A stretch of 42,044 bases of DNA from Aestuariivita sp. (lineage in GTDB: Bacteria; Pseudomonadota; Alphaproteobacteria; Rhodobacterales; Rhodobacteraceae), in the NCBI GenBank assembly GCA_026710045.1, contig JAPORU010000056.1, forward strand, positions 1 through 42,044, in the 5' to 3' direction. The position numbers were made by a program, and so were the translations under genes. Position 1 is the stretch's first letter. Each line of letters begins with the position of its first letter. Below the pieces are notes generated by a model, which was not told the DNA's origin, did not search any database, and saw only the letters and a list, made by a program, of their open reading frames with translations. Below, in pieces: positions 26,826-42,044 of this stretch.

Positions 26826-27118
26826 AACGTTACCTCCTCCGAAAATGAAAACTCGCAAAGTTCCATGATCTCGAAATCTCCCGTCAAACGCGTCCAGAGT
26901 TCTTCAATCTTTGACGCTCGGTAAATGACCGCCTCCCGCTGTTCTCGAACAACCGAGCCGTAGGGCGCCATGACTTCGGGACCCTGGACAATAACTTCAT
27001 CACCCGGCTTCACCACCGATCCATCAAGAAATTTTACATGGGCGTGCAAACTCTCAAAGCAGTGGCTAACCTCCACTTCACAGGGATGATACTCCACCTC
27101 TTTCGAAAAGAATCCCAT
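26822..27118 (-). CDS. Conserved small protein between puhC and acsF, function unknown
   Basis: A 98-residue soluble protein starting MGFFSKEVEYHPCEVEVSHC with a following GDEVIVQGPEVMAPYGSVV beta-rich core and an acidic C-terminus (CEFSFSEEVTL). A short frame in this position is commonly found in alphaproteobacterial photosynthesis clusters, but I know no assigned function. It overlaps acsF by 4 bp (ATGA), so coupled translation suggests a role with AcsF, perhaps as a small partner of the cyclase; the known cyclase subunit BciE is a candidate comparison, as it is a similarly small protein, but I cannot confirm homology by eye. Two cysteines (CEVEVSHC) are notable. Confidence 0.82.
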   Translation of the reverse strand: MGFFSKEVEYHPCEVEVSHCFESLHAHVKFLDGSVVKPGDEVIVQGPEVMAPYGSVVREQREAVIYRASKIEELWTRLTGDFEIMELCEFSFSEEVTL

Positions 27119-27136
27119 TCCTTCAGCTCCTATCAA

Positions 27137-27613
27137 CTATCCCAAACTCAAAATCCGGGCAAAACGGCGAAGATTATCATCCCCAAATCCGACCAGTTCG
27201 ATCGAAAACTTCGTCGATGGATCATAAATGGACAAGCGCCCGCCCTGCCGTCGCTGCAACAGGACAGCACCGTTCTGTTCAACACGATGCTTCATACGTT
27301 CACGATCAATAACGCGCTTTACGCCAGCGATAAAACCTCCATCTTCACCCGAGAACTGTGCAATGACGGATCCATTGGCATCCAGGATCGTCGTTGCACC
27401 CGACACATCACCGGACAAAAACAGTGCTCGAGACTCCAGGACCAACGTTTGTTCAGGCGTTGATTCCAAGGGCCGCTCTGTCACGCGTGCGGCGAAAACC
27501 AAGACCAAACACACCATCAAGAGCGCAAAAACGGCCCGCACCATTATCCGAGGAACGAGTTCTTCTCCCTTATGCGCTGGTGTTCGACCCGAAGACTGCA
27601 AGAGCTGTGTCAT
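27137..27613 (-). CDS. puhC: Photosynthetic complex assembly protein PuhC
   Basis: A 158-residue protein anchored by one transmembrane helix (about 24-43, after VPRIM), with a periplasmic domain having the PuhC-type LFLSGDVSGATTILDANGSV, FSGEDGGFIAGVKRVIDRER and GRLSIYDPSTKFSIELVGFG segments. PuhC is needed for assembly of the reaction centre-LH1 core. ATG 27613 overlaps puhB by 4 bp; a longer frame upstream lies wholly within puhB and was not used. Confidence 0.9.
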   Translation of the reverse strand: MTQLLQSSGRTPAHKGEELVPRIMVRAVFALLMVCLVLVFAARVTERPLESTPEQTLVLESRALFLSGDVSGATTILDANGSVIAQFSGEDGGFIAGVKRVIDRERMKHRVEQNGAVLLQRRQGGRLSIYDPSTKFSIELVGFGDDNLRRFARILSLG

Positions 27614-28269
27614 TGTGCGCCCTCCGCAAACCGAAACATCTCCTCTTCTGTCCCAAAACTCACCCCAGATATCGCCTTTGGTTGGTCGAAGATCGACGAC
27701 TTTGCCGCCCGCGACACAATCTGAGCAACAGTCTCGACATCGGGTATCTCTCTCAAAGCGGGCTGCGGACGCGACAAATACCATGGACGAACATGCGGCC
27801 AGCAAACGAGATACCCTAATCGAGTCTCGCCCGTCGTCTCAAGAGCGATCGTGCCGGTACCGCGTCGACCGCGACTCAAAGCGGCCTGGGAAATCTTATT
27901 ATAGGGGAGATTCAATGTAAGCGTTAAGGCGGCACCGACGCGCATGACAATACGCCGATTCGTCACGGTGTAGAGCGCGGCACGTGCCTGGATATATCCG
28001 ACGATCAAAAGCAACCCAACAACAATCAATCCCATCAGCAGATACGGCACGCCGGAACCGATCGCTTGCCCCAAGGGCATCTGATCAACAGCCGACAGAA
28101 AATTCCACCCCGTAAGCAATACAAAATACGCGATCACCCAAGGTAAATTCAGAGCCTCCCACGCAAGCGCCCACCAATTTGGACGCCCTTGCCATAAGAT
28201 AACCTCTCCATCGGGAAGTTCCTCAGGAAGCCCGTCAACCGGTTCGACTACAAAGTCATCATGCGTCAT
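27610..28269 (-). CDS. puhB: Photosynthetic complex assembly protein PuhB
   Basis: A 219-residue membrane protein with the N-terminal LPDGEVILWQGRPNWWALAW motif, two transmembrane helices (about 41-62 and 73-97) and a bacterial PH-like domain beginning ALYTVTNRRIVMRVG. PuhB assists reaction-centre H subunit and core complex assembly. It lies 33 bp after puhA and overlaps puhC by 4 bp. Confidence 0.93.
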   Translation of the reverse strand: MTHDDFVVEPVDGLPEELPDGEVILWQGRPNWWALAWEALNLPWVIAYFVLLTGWNFLSAVDQMPLGQAIGSGVPYLLMGLIVVGLLLIVGYIQARAALYTVTNRRIVMRVGAALTLTLNLPYNKISQAALSRGRRGTGTIALETTGETRLGYLVCWPHVRPWYLSRPQPALREIPDVETVAQIVSRAAKSSIFDQPKAISGVSFGTEEEMFRFAEGAQ

Positions 28270-28302
28270 TCTGTTTATCCCTCAAGACTCCTGTTTTGTT
28301 GC

Positions 28303-29076
28303 CTAACCCACCTGCGGCTCTTGCCGACTCACATGTGCATACAGATTGCCCCCGCCATAATAAGCACTGATTTTATCCTCTTCGAGCAAGGTCACCTGGC
28401 TTCGCGACGCATGTGTCGGAATATTTTCGAACTGAGCCGCAAAGATGGAATAAATCCGAAGACGGCCGTTCCAGATTCGTGCTTGCGTTGTCGGTACGAG
28501 ACGGGTTCCACCACCACATCTGTCATCAAGCTTGAATTCAAAATACCGCACCAATTGCTCCGGCACATCAATCCAAAGATCCACAACCTCACCGACTCTC
28601 TCTCCATCGCCCGAGATCACTGGAAAGCCGCACGGATCCCGCCCGGCCGATACCATAAAGTCTTTCTTTAACGACATCGGAACCAACTTATTGTGACCAT
28701 GACCATCCAGTTCCGGCTCATCACGACGCTCCGCCCAAGCCGCCGGTCCAATCCCATCTATCATAGGATCGCCGGTCGGCTCCAAGGGATACCCGTTCGC
28801 ACCATGCACCTTCCGAACGGCTATCTCCGAACGTTCCGGATTTTGATCCCGCGGGACCTTCTTGATGCCGCGACCGTGCGGAAGCTTGAACGTCTTGTCA
28901 TTCGGAAGAGGAAACAGTCCAGGATTTGACGAACTCCGTCCTTCATCGTCTTCAAGAGGATACCCTTCACGCATGTTTTCACGCTGGATATAAATCACCA
29001 GAGCCGCAAAGAAAAACCAGAACAACCAGAGCGTAAGCGACGCGAGATCGAACTCTCCCCAAAATGTTTCTGTCAT
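28303..29076 (-). CDS. puhA: Photosynthetic reaction centre H subunit
   Basis: The 257-residue H subunit caps the L-M core on the cytoplasmic side and controls proton delivery to QB. It has one N-terminal transmembrane helix (about 11-32, LWLFWFFFAALVIYIQREN), then GYPLEDDEGR, FKLPHGRGIKKVP, the YPLEPTGDPMIDGIGPAAWA signature and the PRC-barrel core (AGRDPCGFPVISGDGERVGE). Length is normal. The L and M genes (puf operon) are not in the window. A gap of only 16 bp separates it from lhaA. Confidence 0.96.
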   Translation of the reverse strand: MTETFWGEFDLASLTLWLFWFFFAALVIYIQRENMREGYPLEDDEGRSSSNPGLFPLPNDKTFKLPHGRGIKKVPRDQNPERSEIAVRKVHGANGYPLEPTGDPMIDGIGPAAWAERRDEPELDGHGHNKLVPMSLKKDFMVSAGRDPCGFPVISGDGERVGEVVDLWIDVPEQLVRYFEFKLDDRCGGGTRLVPTTQARIWNGRLRIYSIFAAQFENIPTHASRSQVTLLEEDKISAYYGGGNLYAHVSRQEPQVG

Positions 29077-29092
29077 CTTCTACTCTCCTCAA

Positions 29093-30523
29093 TTACGTTG
29101 GAAATTCAGCGAGACCAAACTTGGCGGGTTGGCCCGAGTGTGGTTGCATGACGCCAGCATTGCGGACCAACGGTCCGAGTACCACCAATGTCAGGAACAA
29201 TAAGCCAATTTCGGTGTGATAAACGAACGAATAGCCGGTTGTCGGGGTCGCCAGACCATGACCGAGCGCACCGGTCATCGCGACCGTGTCCACCCAATCG
29301 CGAAGGGTTCCGCCCAGTGCAATGGCCAACCCTGCGGCCGTGGCCTGGGCGGCTCCCCACGCACCAAGTGCCAGACCACGACCGGCATAACCGTGCGATG
29401 GCAACTGCATCGCCGCCATCAACGTCGAGACAGCAAACAGTCCTCCGCCAAATCCGATAAAACAAGCACCCATGAAAAAAAGCCAAACCGACTGCATGGG
29501 CGCCGAAAATATAACCACCGAAAAGGCCGAAATACCAACCAACACCCCCAAACCGGCAAGGCGATAGGAATCGGTACCACGATTAAGTTGAAACCCAGCC
29601 CAGACAAAACCCAACAATGCCCCGAGAGCCCACAGCGCAGTCAACAACGTCGTTGAAGACACCGAAAGTCTGAGAATCTCACCGCCGTAGGGCTCAAGCA
29701 AGATATCTTGCATGTTAAAGGCCATCGTCGCAATAAAGACACACACCAGCAACCGTCCGGCTTGACCACCCTTGATGAAATCGGTCCAAGCGTCCCGAAA
29801 CAACGGCCGTGGCGCCATACGATCCTCCCGCGAAACCGATCGAACCTTCTCCTGCTTCCACAGTGCGATCAAATTCAAGACAACCCCCAGCACCGCCGCC
29901 CCTTGAACAACACGTATCAGCCGAAGATCCGAATAATCCACGAGCAGGTATCCGACAATGATCGAAGACAATCCCATGCCAATCAGGAACATGATGTAGA
30001 GCAGGGCGACAACCCTTGGACGGGTTACCGCGGTGGCACGGTCCGAGGCCAACGCCAACCCCGCAGTTTGGGTCATGTGCAGCCCCAACCCCGTCATCAG
30101 GAAAGCGAGACCGGCCAACACCTCGCCGGCAAACGGAATCTGATGGACAACATCACCACCCAAGACCAACAACGCAAACGGCATGATCGCCAAACCACCA
30201 AACTGCCACAGCGAGCCAAACCAAATGAACGGAACACGCTTCCAACCAATGGATGATCGATAGGTATCGGATCGAAACCCGAGCAGTGCCCGGAAGGGTG
30301 CGATCAGAACAGGCAGAGCAATCATCACCGCAACGATCATGGCCGGTAGACTGAGTTCGACGATCATGACCCGGTTCAGTGTTCCAAGCAGAAGGACCGT
30401 TGCCATTCCAACAGATACCTGAAACAGAGACAATCGCAACAACTGGCTGAAAGGCAACGTCTCACTCGCAGCATCTGCAAAGGGAAGAGCCTGAAGACCG
30501 AGAGTTCTGATCTTGCCGATCAC
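29093..30523 (-). CDS. lhaA: Light-harvesting complex assembly protein LhaA (PucC family MFS)
   Basis: A 476-residue PucC/LhaA-type member of the major facilitator fold with about 12 hydrophobic helices, needed for LH1 assembly. Characteristic parts are LRLSLFQVSVGMATVLLLGT then LNRVMIVELS, APFRALLGFRSDTYRSSIGW, GLGLHMTQTAGLALASDRA and AMQLPSHGYAGRGLALGAWG. Its place between bchM and puhA is the classic lhaA position. Start overlaps bchM by 4 bp. Confidence 0.95.
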   Translation of the reverse strand: MIGKIRTLGLQALPFADAASETLPFSQLLRLSLFQVSVGMATVLLLGTLNRVMIVELSLPAMIVAVMIALPVLIAPFRALLGFRSDTYRSSIGWKRVPFIWFGSLWQFGGLAIMPFALLVLGGDVVHQIPFAGEVLAGLAFLMTGLGLHMTQTAGLALASDRATAVTRPRVVALLYIMFLIGMGLSSIIVGYLLVDYSDLRLIRVVQGAAVLGVVLNLIALWKQEKVRSVSREDRMAPRPLFRDAWTDFIKGGQAGRLLVCVFIATMAFNMQDILLEPYGGEILRLSVSSTTLLTALWALGALLGFVWAGFQLNRGTDSYRLAGLGVLVGISAFSVVIFSAPMQSVWLFFMGACFIGFGGGLFAVSTLMAAMQLPSHGYAGRGLALGAWGAAQATAAGLAIALGGTLRDWVDTVAMTGALGHGLATPTTGYSFVYHTEIGLLFLTLVVLGPLVRNAGVMQPHSGQPAKFGLAEFPT

Positions 30524-31199
30524 GCTGCCAACTCCAATGCCTGGGAAAAGTAAAATCCGCTCACGACGGTTTCGATTGGTTGCAATGTTCGGGTAACGCC
30601 GGCTGTAACGGCTTGCCTTAACAGTTCATCATACTTTTGCGGCATCATCTCGGGGGACCGGTCCCTGCGCGGAAAAAACTTTCCGAGATACCACATGCCC
30701 ATCAAGAACTTGGTGCGCGGAGCGACGGTAAAGACAACTTTCCCCGATACACGACGCTCAAACATCCGCAGAGCCGCACCAATGTCTCCTGCCGAATAGT
30801 AAATTAAGCTGTCCATTGCGATCACGTGATCAAAGAATCCGAAATCACTGTTTAACATATCATCATTGATGAAGGTCACTTGCCCCAGAAACTCGGGAGG
30901 CGTACGATTTTTTGCGATATCCAAAATACTTGGTGAGATATCACACGCCAACACGGACGCCCCGCGGGCCGCCAATTCAATCGTTAGCTGCCCGGCACCA
31001 CAGCCAGCGTCCAGGACCCGTTGGCCACTCAGATCCTCCGGCAATCGACTCAGAAGCAACGCTCTCATCCGATCGCGACCCGCCCGTACAGTCTGTCGAA
31101 CCTTTGAGACCGGCACATCTGTCGTCAGTCGCTCCCAAGCATCCGTGGCCGTCTGATCAAAATATGTCTCGACTCGCGCCAAAGTTTGATCGTAAGCCA

Positions 31200-31200
<1 letters not shown>
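30520..31200 (-). CDS. bchM: Mg-protoporphyrin IX O-methyltransferase
   Basis: A 226-residue SAM-dependent enzyme that methylates Mg-protoporphyrin IX before ring E closure. The SAM-binding motif VLDAGCGAGQLTIELAARGA starts at about 62, followed by ACDIS; the N-terminal YFDQTATDAWERLTTD and the VSKVRQTVRAGRDRMR region are typical of BchM. The ATG shares its A with the bchL TGA stop (TGATG), so translation is coupled with bchL. Confidence 0.96.
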
Positions 31201-39086
<7,886 letters not shown>

Positions 39087-39146
39087 GGTCAATTCTCCTG
39101 TAAATTGACAGTTGCTTGAATCAGCGTACTCTTTGAAAAAGATAAC

Positions 39147-39164
39147 TGTCAATCTAAACTTACA
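39147..39164. promoter_or_regulatory. PpsR/CrtJ box (TGT-N12-ACA) at the bchF promoter
   Basis: TGTCAATCTAAACTTACA fits the PpsR consensus TGT-N12-ACA exactly. Read on the minus strand it includes a TTGACA that can serve as the bchF -35, so bound PpsR would block the bch-puh operon under oxygen and light. Confidence 0.7.
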
Positions 39165-39285
39165 CTTTTTTCAAAAAAATCTGATATTTTTGCATTTATC
39201 TATACATACATCGGAAAAACATGCGCCATTTTTACTCGCGCTTTTCCTCACGGCCAGCTAAATTCACTCAAAATCGATCTTTTTG

Positions 39286-39303
39286 TGTCAATTTTTTTTG
39301 ACA
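39286..39303. promoter_or_regulatory. PpsR/CrtJ box (TGT-N12-ACA) at the ppaA promoter
   Basis: TGTCAATTTTTTTTGACA is a fully palindromic-ended PpsR box whose right half contains the TTGACA proposed as the ppaA -35. It is 139 bp from the first box; distant paired boxes are known to be used cooperatively by PpsR/CrtJ. It implies autoregulation of ppaA-ppsR. Confidence 0.68.
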
Positions 39304-39400
39304 TTTATTGTTCCATGTTCCATACTGGGTCTGATGCCGAGTTCGAGCAAGCGCGTCGGTTACCGCTTCGCGAGCACGGTTCCGGACAAAAAGTAGACAC

Positions 39401-40234
39401 ATGGCAACGATTGACATCAACAGAGTCGCCAACAGAGTCGCCGCGTGCGGTAGGACGGCCTCCGATGTGTGCACGGGCAACATGGTATCCTTTTGGATGG
39501 CTCCCCATCATGTCGAATACGAATACCATGTGCGCAATGTGCGAGCCGATGACGCCACGTCATCCGATATTGCCAGACAAATTTATCAGAACGTCCAAGG
39601 TTGCCCCCTCAGTGACGCGCGCCAGTTACTCGAGGCGTTGATCGCACAAGGCGTACGGCGTGCCGACATCATTGATAAACATATCCCCACTGTCGCACGG
39701 CGCCTCGGGCAGAATTGGGAAAACAGTGATCTATCCTTTGCCAATGTCACAATTGCGTGCGGACATTTGCAAACACTGTTGGCGGAGGCGGACCGGGATA
39801 TCCGCAATCTTTCTGAAATCGATCCTCCGCGTGCGACCCTCTTGCTCATTATCCGTGCACGTGAACACCATACGCTTGGTGGTTTCGTGACGGCGTCGCG
39901 ACTCCGTCGCGCGGGCCTTGCCGTTCGCGTTCTTCTTCATGAATCGGACACTCGCATTCATCAAGAACTGCAGATGACTCCCTATGATGTGGTCGTGTTT
40001 TCCAGTTCACGCCCACAGGATATCGATGCGATTTCTGATTTGGCTGTATCGTCCCGGACACAACACGACGCGCTCTTCGCTCTTAGTGGACTTGTTTTGG
40101 ATTTGCATCCAAACCTGAGACTTAGGGAACCGCCGCCCGGACTCGACATCGTCACAAATGATCTTGACGACCTCCGGGCCTGCTGTGATCGTTGGTGCCG
40201 CGCCGACGATCAACTGCGGCGTGTGTCGGCATGA
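39401..40234 (+). CDS. ppaA: Cobalamin-binding photosynthesis regulator PpaA/AerR
   Basis: The 277-residue protein has a B12-binding architecture: a helical cap with the VARRLGQNWENSDLSFANVT segment (Trp over the cobalamin) and a Rossmann part with E-x-H-x-x-G at REHHTLGGF (Glu155, His157, Gly160), His157 being the expected axial ligand, then TASRLRRAG. AerR/PpaA acts with light and cobalamin as an antagonist of PpsR/CrtJ. The gene is co-transcribed with ppsR (ATGA overlap) and divergent from bchF. Confidence 0.9.
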   Translation: MATIDINRVANRVAACGRTASDVCTGNMVSFWMAPHHVEYEYHVRNVRADDATSSDIARQIYQNVQGCPLSDARQLLEALIAQGVRRADIIDKHIPTVARRLGQNWENSDLSFANVTIACGHLQTLLAEADRDIRNLSEIDPPRATLLLIIRAREHHTLGGFVTASRLRRAGLAVRVLLHESDTRIHQELQMTPYDVVVFSSSRPQDIDAISDLAVSSRTQHDALFALSGLVLDLHPNLRLREPPPGLDIVTNDLDDLRACCDRWCRADDQLRRVSA

Positions 40235-41667
40235 AGACGTGGTGTCCATCATTTGACAGGGATGAGATTCCGGATGCCGCGGTCTCTGCCGAAGATTTTT
40301 TCAATGTTGTCTCTTCGGCGTTCGATCTCGCGTTACTGGTATCATCCGACGGACTCATTCGGGCTGTATCGTTGCAGACATCCGGTGAGTCCTTTGGCGA
40401 TTTAGGCCACTGGAAAAACCAACCGATACACATGTTTCTCACGGAAGAGAGTATACCAAAATATGAGTCGGCCTACGCCATCCTTGACTCTGGACAAATT
40501 CCGCAAAAGCGGATTGAGCTCAACCATCGAACCAACGAGTCATCAGAATTTCCAATCAGTTACACCTTTCAAAGGTTTCTCGATACTGACATCATCCTGA
40601 TGCTCGGACGCGATTTGAGGCCTATTGCTGAATCGCAGCAACAACTTATCATCACACAATCCGCGCTCGAAAGAAGTTACGAGCAGCAACGGGAATTTGA
40701 TACAAAATTCCGTATCTTGCTCAACAATTCCAGGGAGGCTGTCGTCTTCCTGGCGGTTCACAATGGGCAGGTTCGAGACATCAATAGGGCCGCCTTGTCG
40801 GCGCTTAATGTGACACGCAATGACATCCTTAATCGACCGTTCTGGCATGCCTTCAAGGAATATGACTCACTCACATTGATTGACGACTTGCTCATGACGT
40901 CGAGCGACCGTCACGACACGCCCCTTATTCTGACAACGGCGTCGGGACATTCAGAGTTGAACGTGACGGCCGACGAACTTCGCGCTGCGGGTGAGAGGCT
41001 GCTAATGGTTCGTCTTGAAGGGATGAAGGAATCCTTACGTGCATCGGAAAGAACACCAAGCGATCTCACAACCTTTTTCCAAAGGAGCAAAGATGCCTTT
41101 GTTTTGACCGACGCCCGCGGTGTTATCATTTCTGCGAACGAGAGCTTTCTGGAATTGATTGATGCCGTTAAGGCCGCGATGATTAAGGATCGGTCGTTGA
41201 GTGATTTTCTCGCACGCGGCCAGATGGATCTTAAGATGCTCCTCGACAACTTAAGGCGCAGAACACCGATGCGTGTGTATACCACCAAACTGGTCAGTGA
41301 ATTCGGATCTTCGGTCTCCGTCGAGATAACCGCGACATCCACAGACGTCGACAGTGCATCGGGGCCTGAGTCCGGTTTCGGATTTATCCTACGCGACTCC
41401 CGTCGCTTTGACGCTGTTCGTCAGTCCTCCAGTGTCAGCGAATTGGAGGGGAGCACAAGCAAATTGATGGAATTGGTCGGTTCCGCGAAACTCAAGGAAA
41501 TTGTCTCCGAATCCACGTCTGTCGTCGAAAAGATGTGTATTGAGACCGCGGTATCGTTAACACGGAACAATCGCGTCGCAGCCGCCGAGATGCTCGGTTT
41601 GTCACGTCAAAGCCTCTATGTAAAGTTGCGTAAATACGGTCTCCTGAAAAAAGACAAAACAAGATAA
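40231..41667 (+). CDS. ppsR: Photosynthesis gene repressor PpsR/CrtJ
   Basis: A 478-residue transcription repressor with an N-terminal region (about 15-130), PAS domains (about 165-275 and 290-400) joined by the glutamine-rich linker (SYEQQREFDTKFRILLNNSR), and a C-terminal Fis-type helix-turn-helix (RVAAAEMLGLSRQSLYVKLR). It represses bch, crt, puc and related genes in air. Cys436 in KMCIETAV, the redox-sensitive Cys of the HTH, is present. The only other Cys is Cys5, so the partner cysteine between the PAS domains of Rhodobacter proteins is missing. Start at ATG 40231 overlaps ppaA by 4 bp; the longer frame lies inside ppaA. Confidence 0.94.
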   Translation: MKTWCPSFDRDEIPDAAVSAEDFFNVVSSAFDLALLVSSDGLIRAVSLQTSGESFGDLGHWKNQPIHMFLTEESIPKYESAYAILDSGQIPQKRIELNHRTNESSEFPISYTFQRFLDTDIILMLGRDLRPIAESQQQLIITQSALERSYEQQREFDTKFRILLNNSREAVVFLAVHNGQVRDINRAALSALNVTRNDILNRPFWHAFKEYDSLTLIDDLLMTSSDRHDTPLILTTASGHSELNVTADELRAAGERLLMVRLEGMKESLRASERTPSDLTTFFQRSKDAFVLTDARGVIISANESFLELIDAVKAAMIKDRSLSDFLARGQMDLKMLLDNLRRRTPMRVYTTKLVSEFGSSVSVEITATSTDVDSASGPESGFGFILRDSRRFDAVRQSSSVSELEGSTSKLMELVGSAKLKEIVSESTSVVEKMCIETAVSLTRNNRVAAAEMLGLSRQSLYVKLRKYGLLKKDKTR

Positions 41668-41739
41668 GTCCCCTATTTTATCGAAACCCTAACTTTGATT
41701 AGACAGAAGACCGTTAAATGCACGATTACCCTAAACACA

Positions 41740-41753
41740 GTCTTTAAAAAGAC
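41740..41753 (+). terminator. Small hairpin after ppsR
   Basis: GTCTTT-AA-AAAGAC is a perfect 14-bp inverted repeat 73 bp after the ppsR stop. It is AT-rich and lacks a T-tract, so termination by it is uncertain. Nothing else is seen between ppsR and the repeat arm. Confidence 0.25.
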
Positions 41754-41809
41754 GCAAACATTCCTTTTCCCGGAACATAGCTTAGGAGAAATTAACATCG
41801 AACGACAGA

Positions 41810-41958
41810 CTAGTATACCAACATCATTGTATTGATGTTTAAAGCCGCAGACATGTTGTTTTGTTGTATTCTGATATGATAGAGTAGCCTGACACAACAA
41901 CAACAAAATCCCATGGGTCTGAGCAGGGCCGTTTTCTGAGGTTGGGGTCCCCAACTTC
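41810..41958. repeat. Right arm of the 149-bp inverted repeat
   Basis: This is the inverted partner of 1-149 with three mismatches. It begins CTAGTATACC at the inner edge and ends with the 15-bp palindrome GTTGGGG-T-CCCCAAC (41941-41955). Identity stops sharply on the inner side (CAGA before CTAG here, CCAT before CTAG on the left). Outside it, 33 bp later, starts a transposase-like reading frame, consistent with the arm being the leader end of an insertion sequence inserted at a CTAG site. Confidence 0.95.
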
Positions 41959-41990
41959 AGGCGTGGGATAGAACGTGTGAGGCAAAAACC

Positions 41991-42044
41991 ATGAATCCGA
42001 ACGGTCGGAAGTTTTACCATGTGACCCTGGACCCGGAGGAGCGA
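41991..42044 (+). CDS. Start of a possible IS630-family transposase (partial)
   Basis: Only 18 codons are in the window, MNPNGRKFYHVTLDPEER, running off the end. The pattern K-x-Y-x-V-T-L-x-x-E-E-R is typical of the N-terminus of IS630-family transposases, which insert at TA, often within CTAG; a CTAG marks the inner edge of the repeat arm. With so little sequence the family is a suggestion. If right, the arm is the left end of the element and the mirrored left arm implies a second copy facing out of the window. Confidence 0.45.
   Translation, partial: MNPNGRKFYHVTLDPEER

Larger units (their letters stand above)
39087..39400. other. Divergent bchF / ppaA control region
   Basis: These 314 bp hold no gene. 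The region is AT-rich and contains the promoters of both transcription units plus two PpsR-type boxes listed separately. The rightward promoter candidate is TTGACA (39298-39303), 17 bp, CATACT (39321-39326). Confidence 0.6.

Noticed and set aside
25902-26924. Long plus-strand open frame opposite acsF (340 codons)
   Set aside because: It is the antisense reading of a highly conserved diiron cyclase gene; no start signal or family.
41673-42020. Minus-strand open frame (115 codons) crossing the right repeat arm
   Set aside because: No known motifs, and it is antisense to the transposase-like start and spans the repeat palindromes.

Overview
The window looks like alphaproteobacterial DNA from a bacteriochlorophyll-a phototroph. 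The evidence is the gene order ppsR-ppaA-bchFNBHLM-lhaA-puhABC-orf-acsF-puhE-hemA-cycA, which is typical of purple and aerobic anoxygenic phototrophs of the Rhodobacterales/Roseobacter kind, together with a COQ9 gene diverging from rpsU, TRAP transport and choline-to-betaine genes. Only the oxygen-dependent ring cyclase AcsF is present (no bchE here), which fits pigment synthesis in the presence of oxygen. The genus cannot be settled from this sequence alone.

Layout. (1) 1-149 is one arm of a 149-bp inverted repeat; the other arm is 41810-41958, with three mismatches. The whole 41.66-kb interior is therefore bracketed by the repeat. Just outside the right arm a reading frame begins that looks like the N-terminus of an IS630-family transposase, so the arms may be ends of two outward-facing insertion sequences. 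(2) 146-3255 holds an intact XRE-ImmA/IrrE regulator/peptidase gene and, diverging from it, a decayed three-gene operon of the bacterial ubiquitin-like conjugation type (multiubiquitin-like protein, an unidentified protein, and a JAB-E1/ThiF fusion), broken by stops and frameshifts. (3) 3459-14979 is a sugar-acid type catabolic region: a TRAP transporter with a GMC flavoenzyme, a KDG kinase, an MmgE/PrpD protein, two SDRs (one like D-mannonate oxidoreductase) and two D-2-hydroxyacid dehydrogenases. (4) 15214-18333 is betB-betA (choline to glycine betaine). (5) 18583-22985 contains an MltB-type lytic transglycosylase, COQ9, an IS4-type transposase remnant, rpsU and a YghU-type glutathione transferase. 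(6) 23178-41667 is one half of a photosynthesis gene cluster.

The photosynthesis part is one almost gapless minus-strand polycistron of 15 genes (bchF to cycA, about 15.9 kb), with many ATGA or TGATG overlaps. It covers dark protochlorophyllide reduction (BchN, B, L), magnesium chelation (BchH), methylation (BchM), ring E formation (AcsF), the 3-vinyl hydratase (BchF), the reaction-centre H subunit and its assembly factors (PuhA, B, C, E, LhaA), ALA synthesis for pigment (HemA) and a soluble cytochrome c for the reaction centre. It diverges from ppaA-ppsR. The shared promoter region carries two TGT-N12-ACA boxes expected to bind PpsR, so the repressor and its cobalamin-binding antagonist probably control both arms. 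The usual other half of the cluster (puf, crt, bchCXYZ, bchDIO, bchG/P) is not in the window, and the repeat lies only 142 bp after ppsR.
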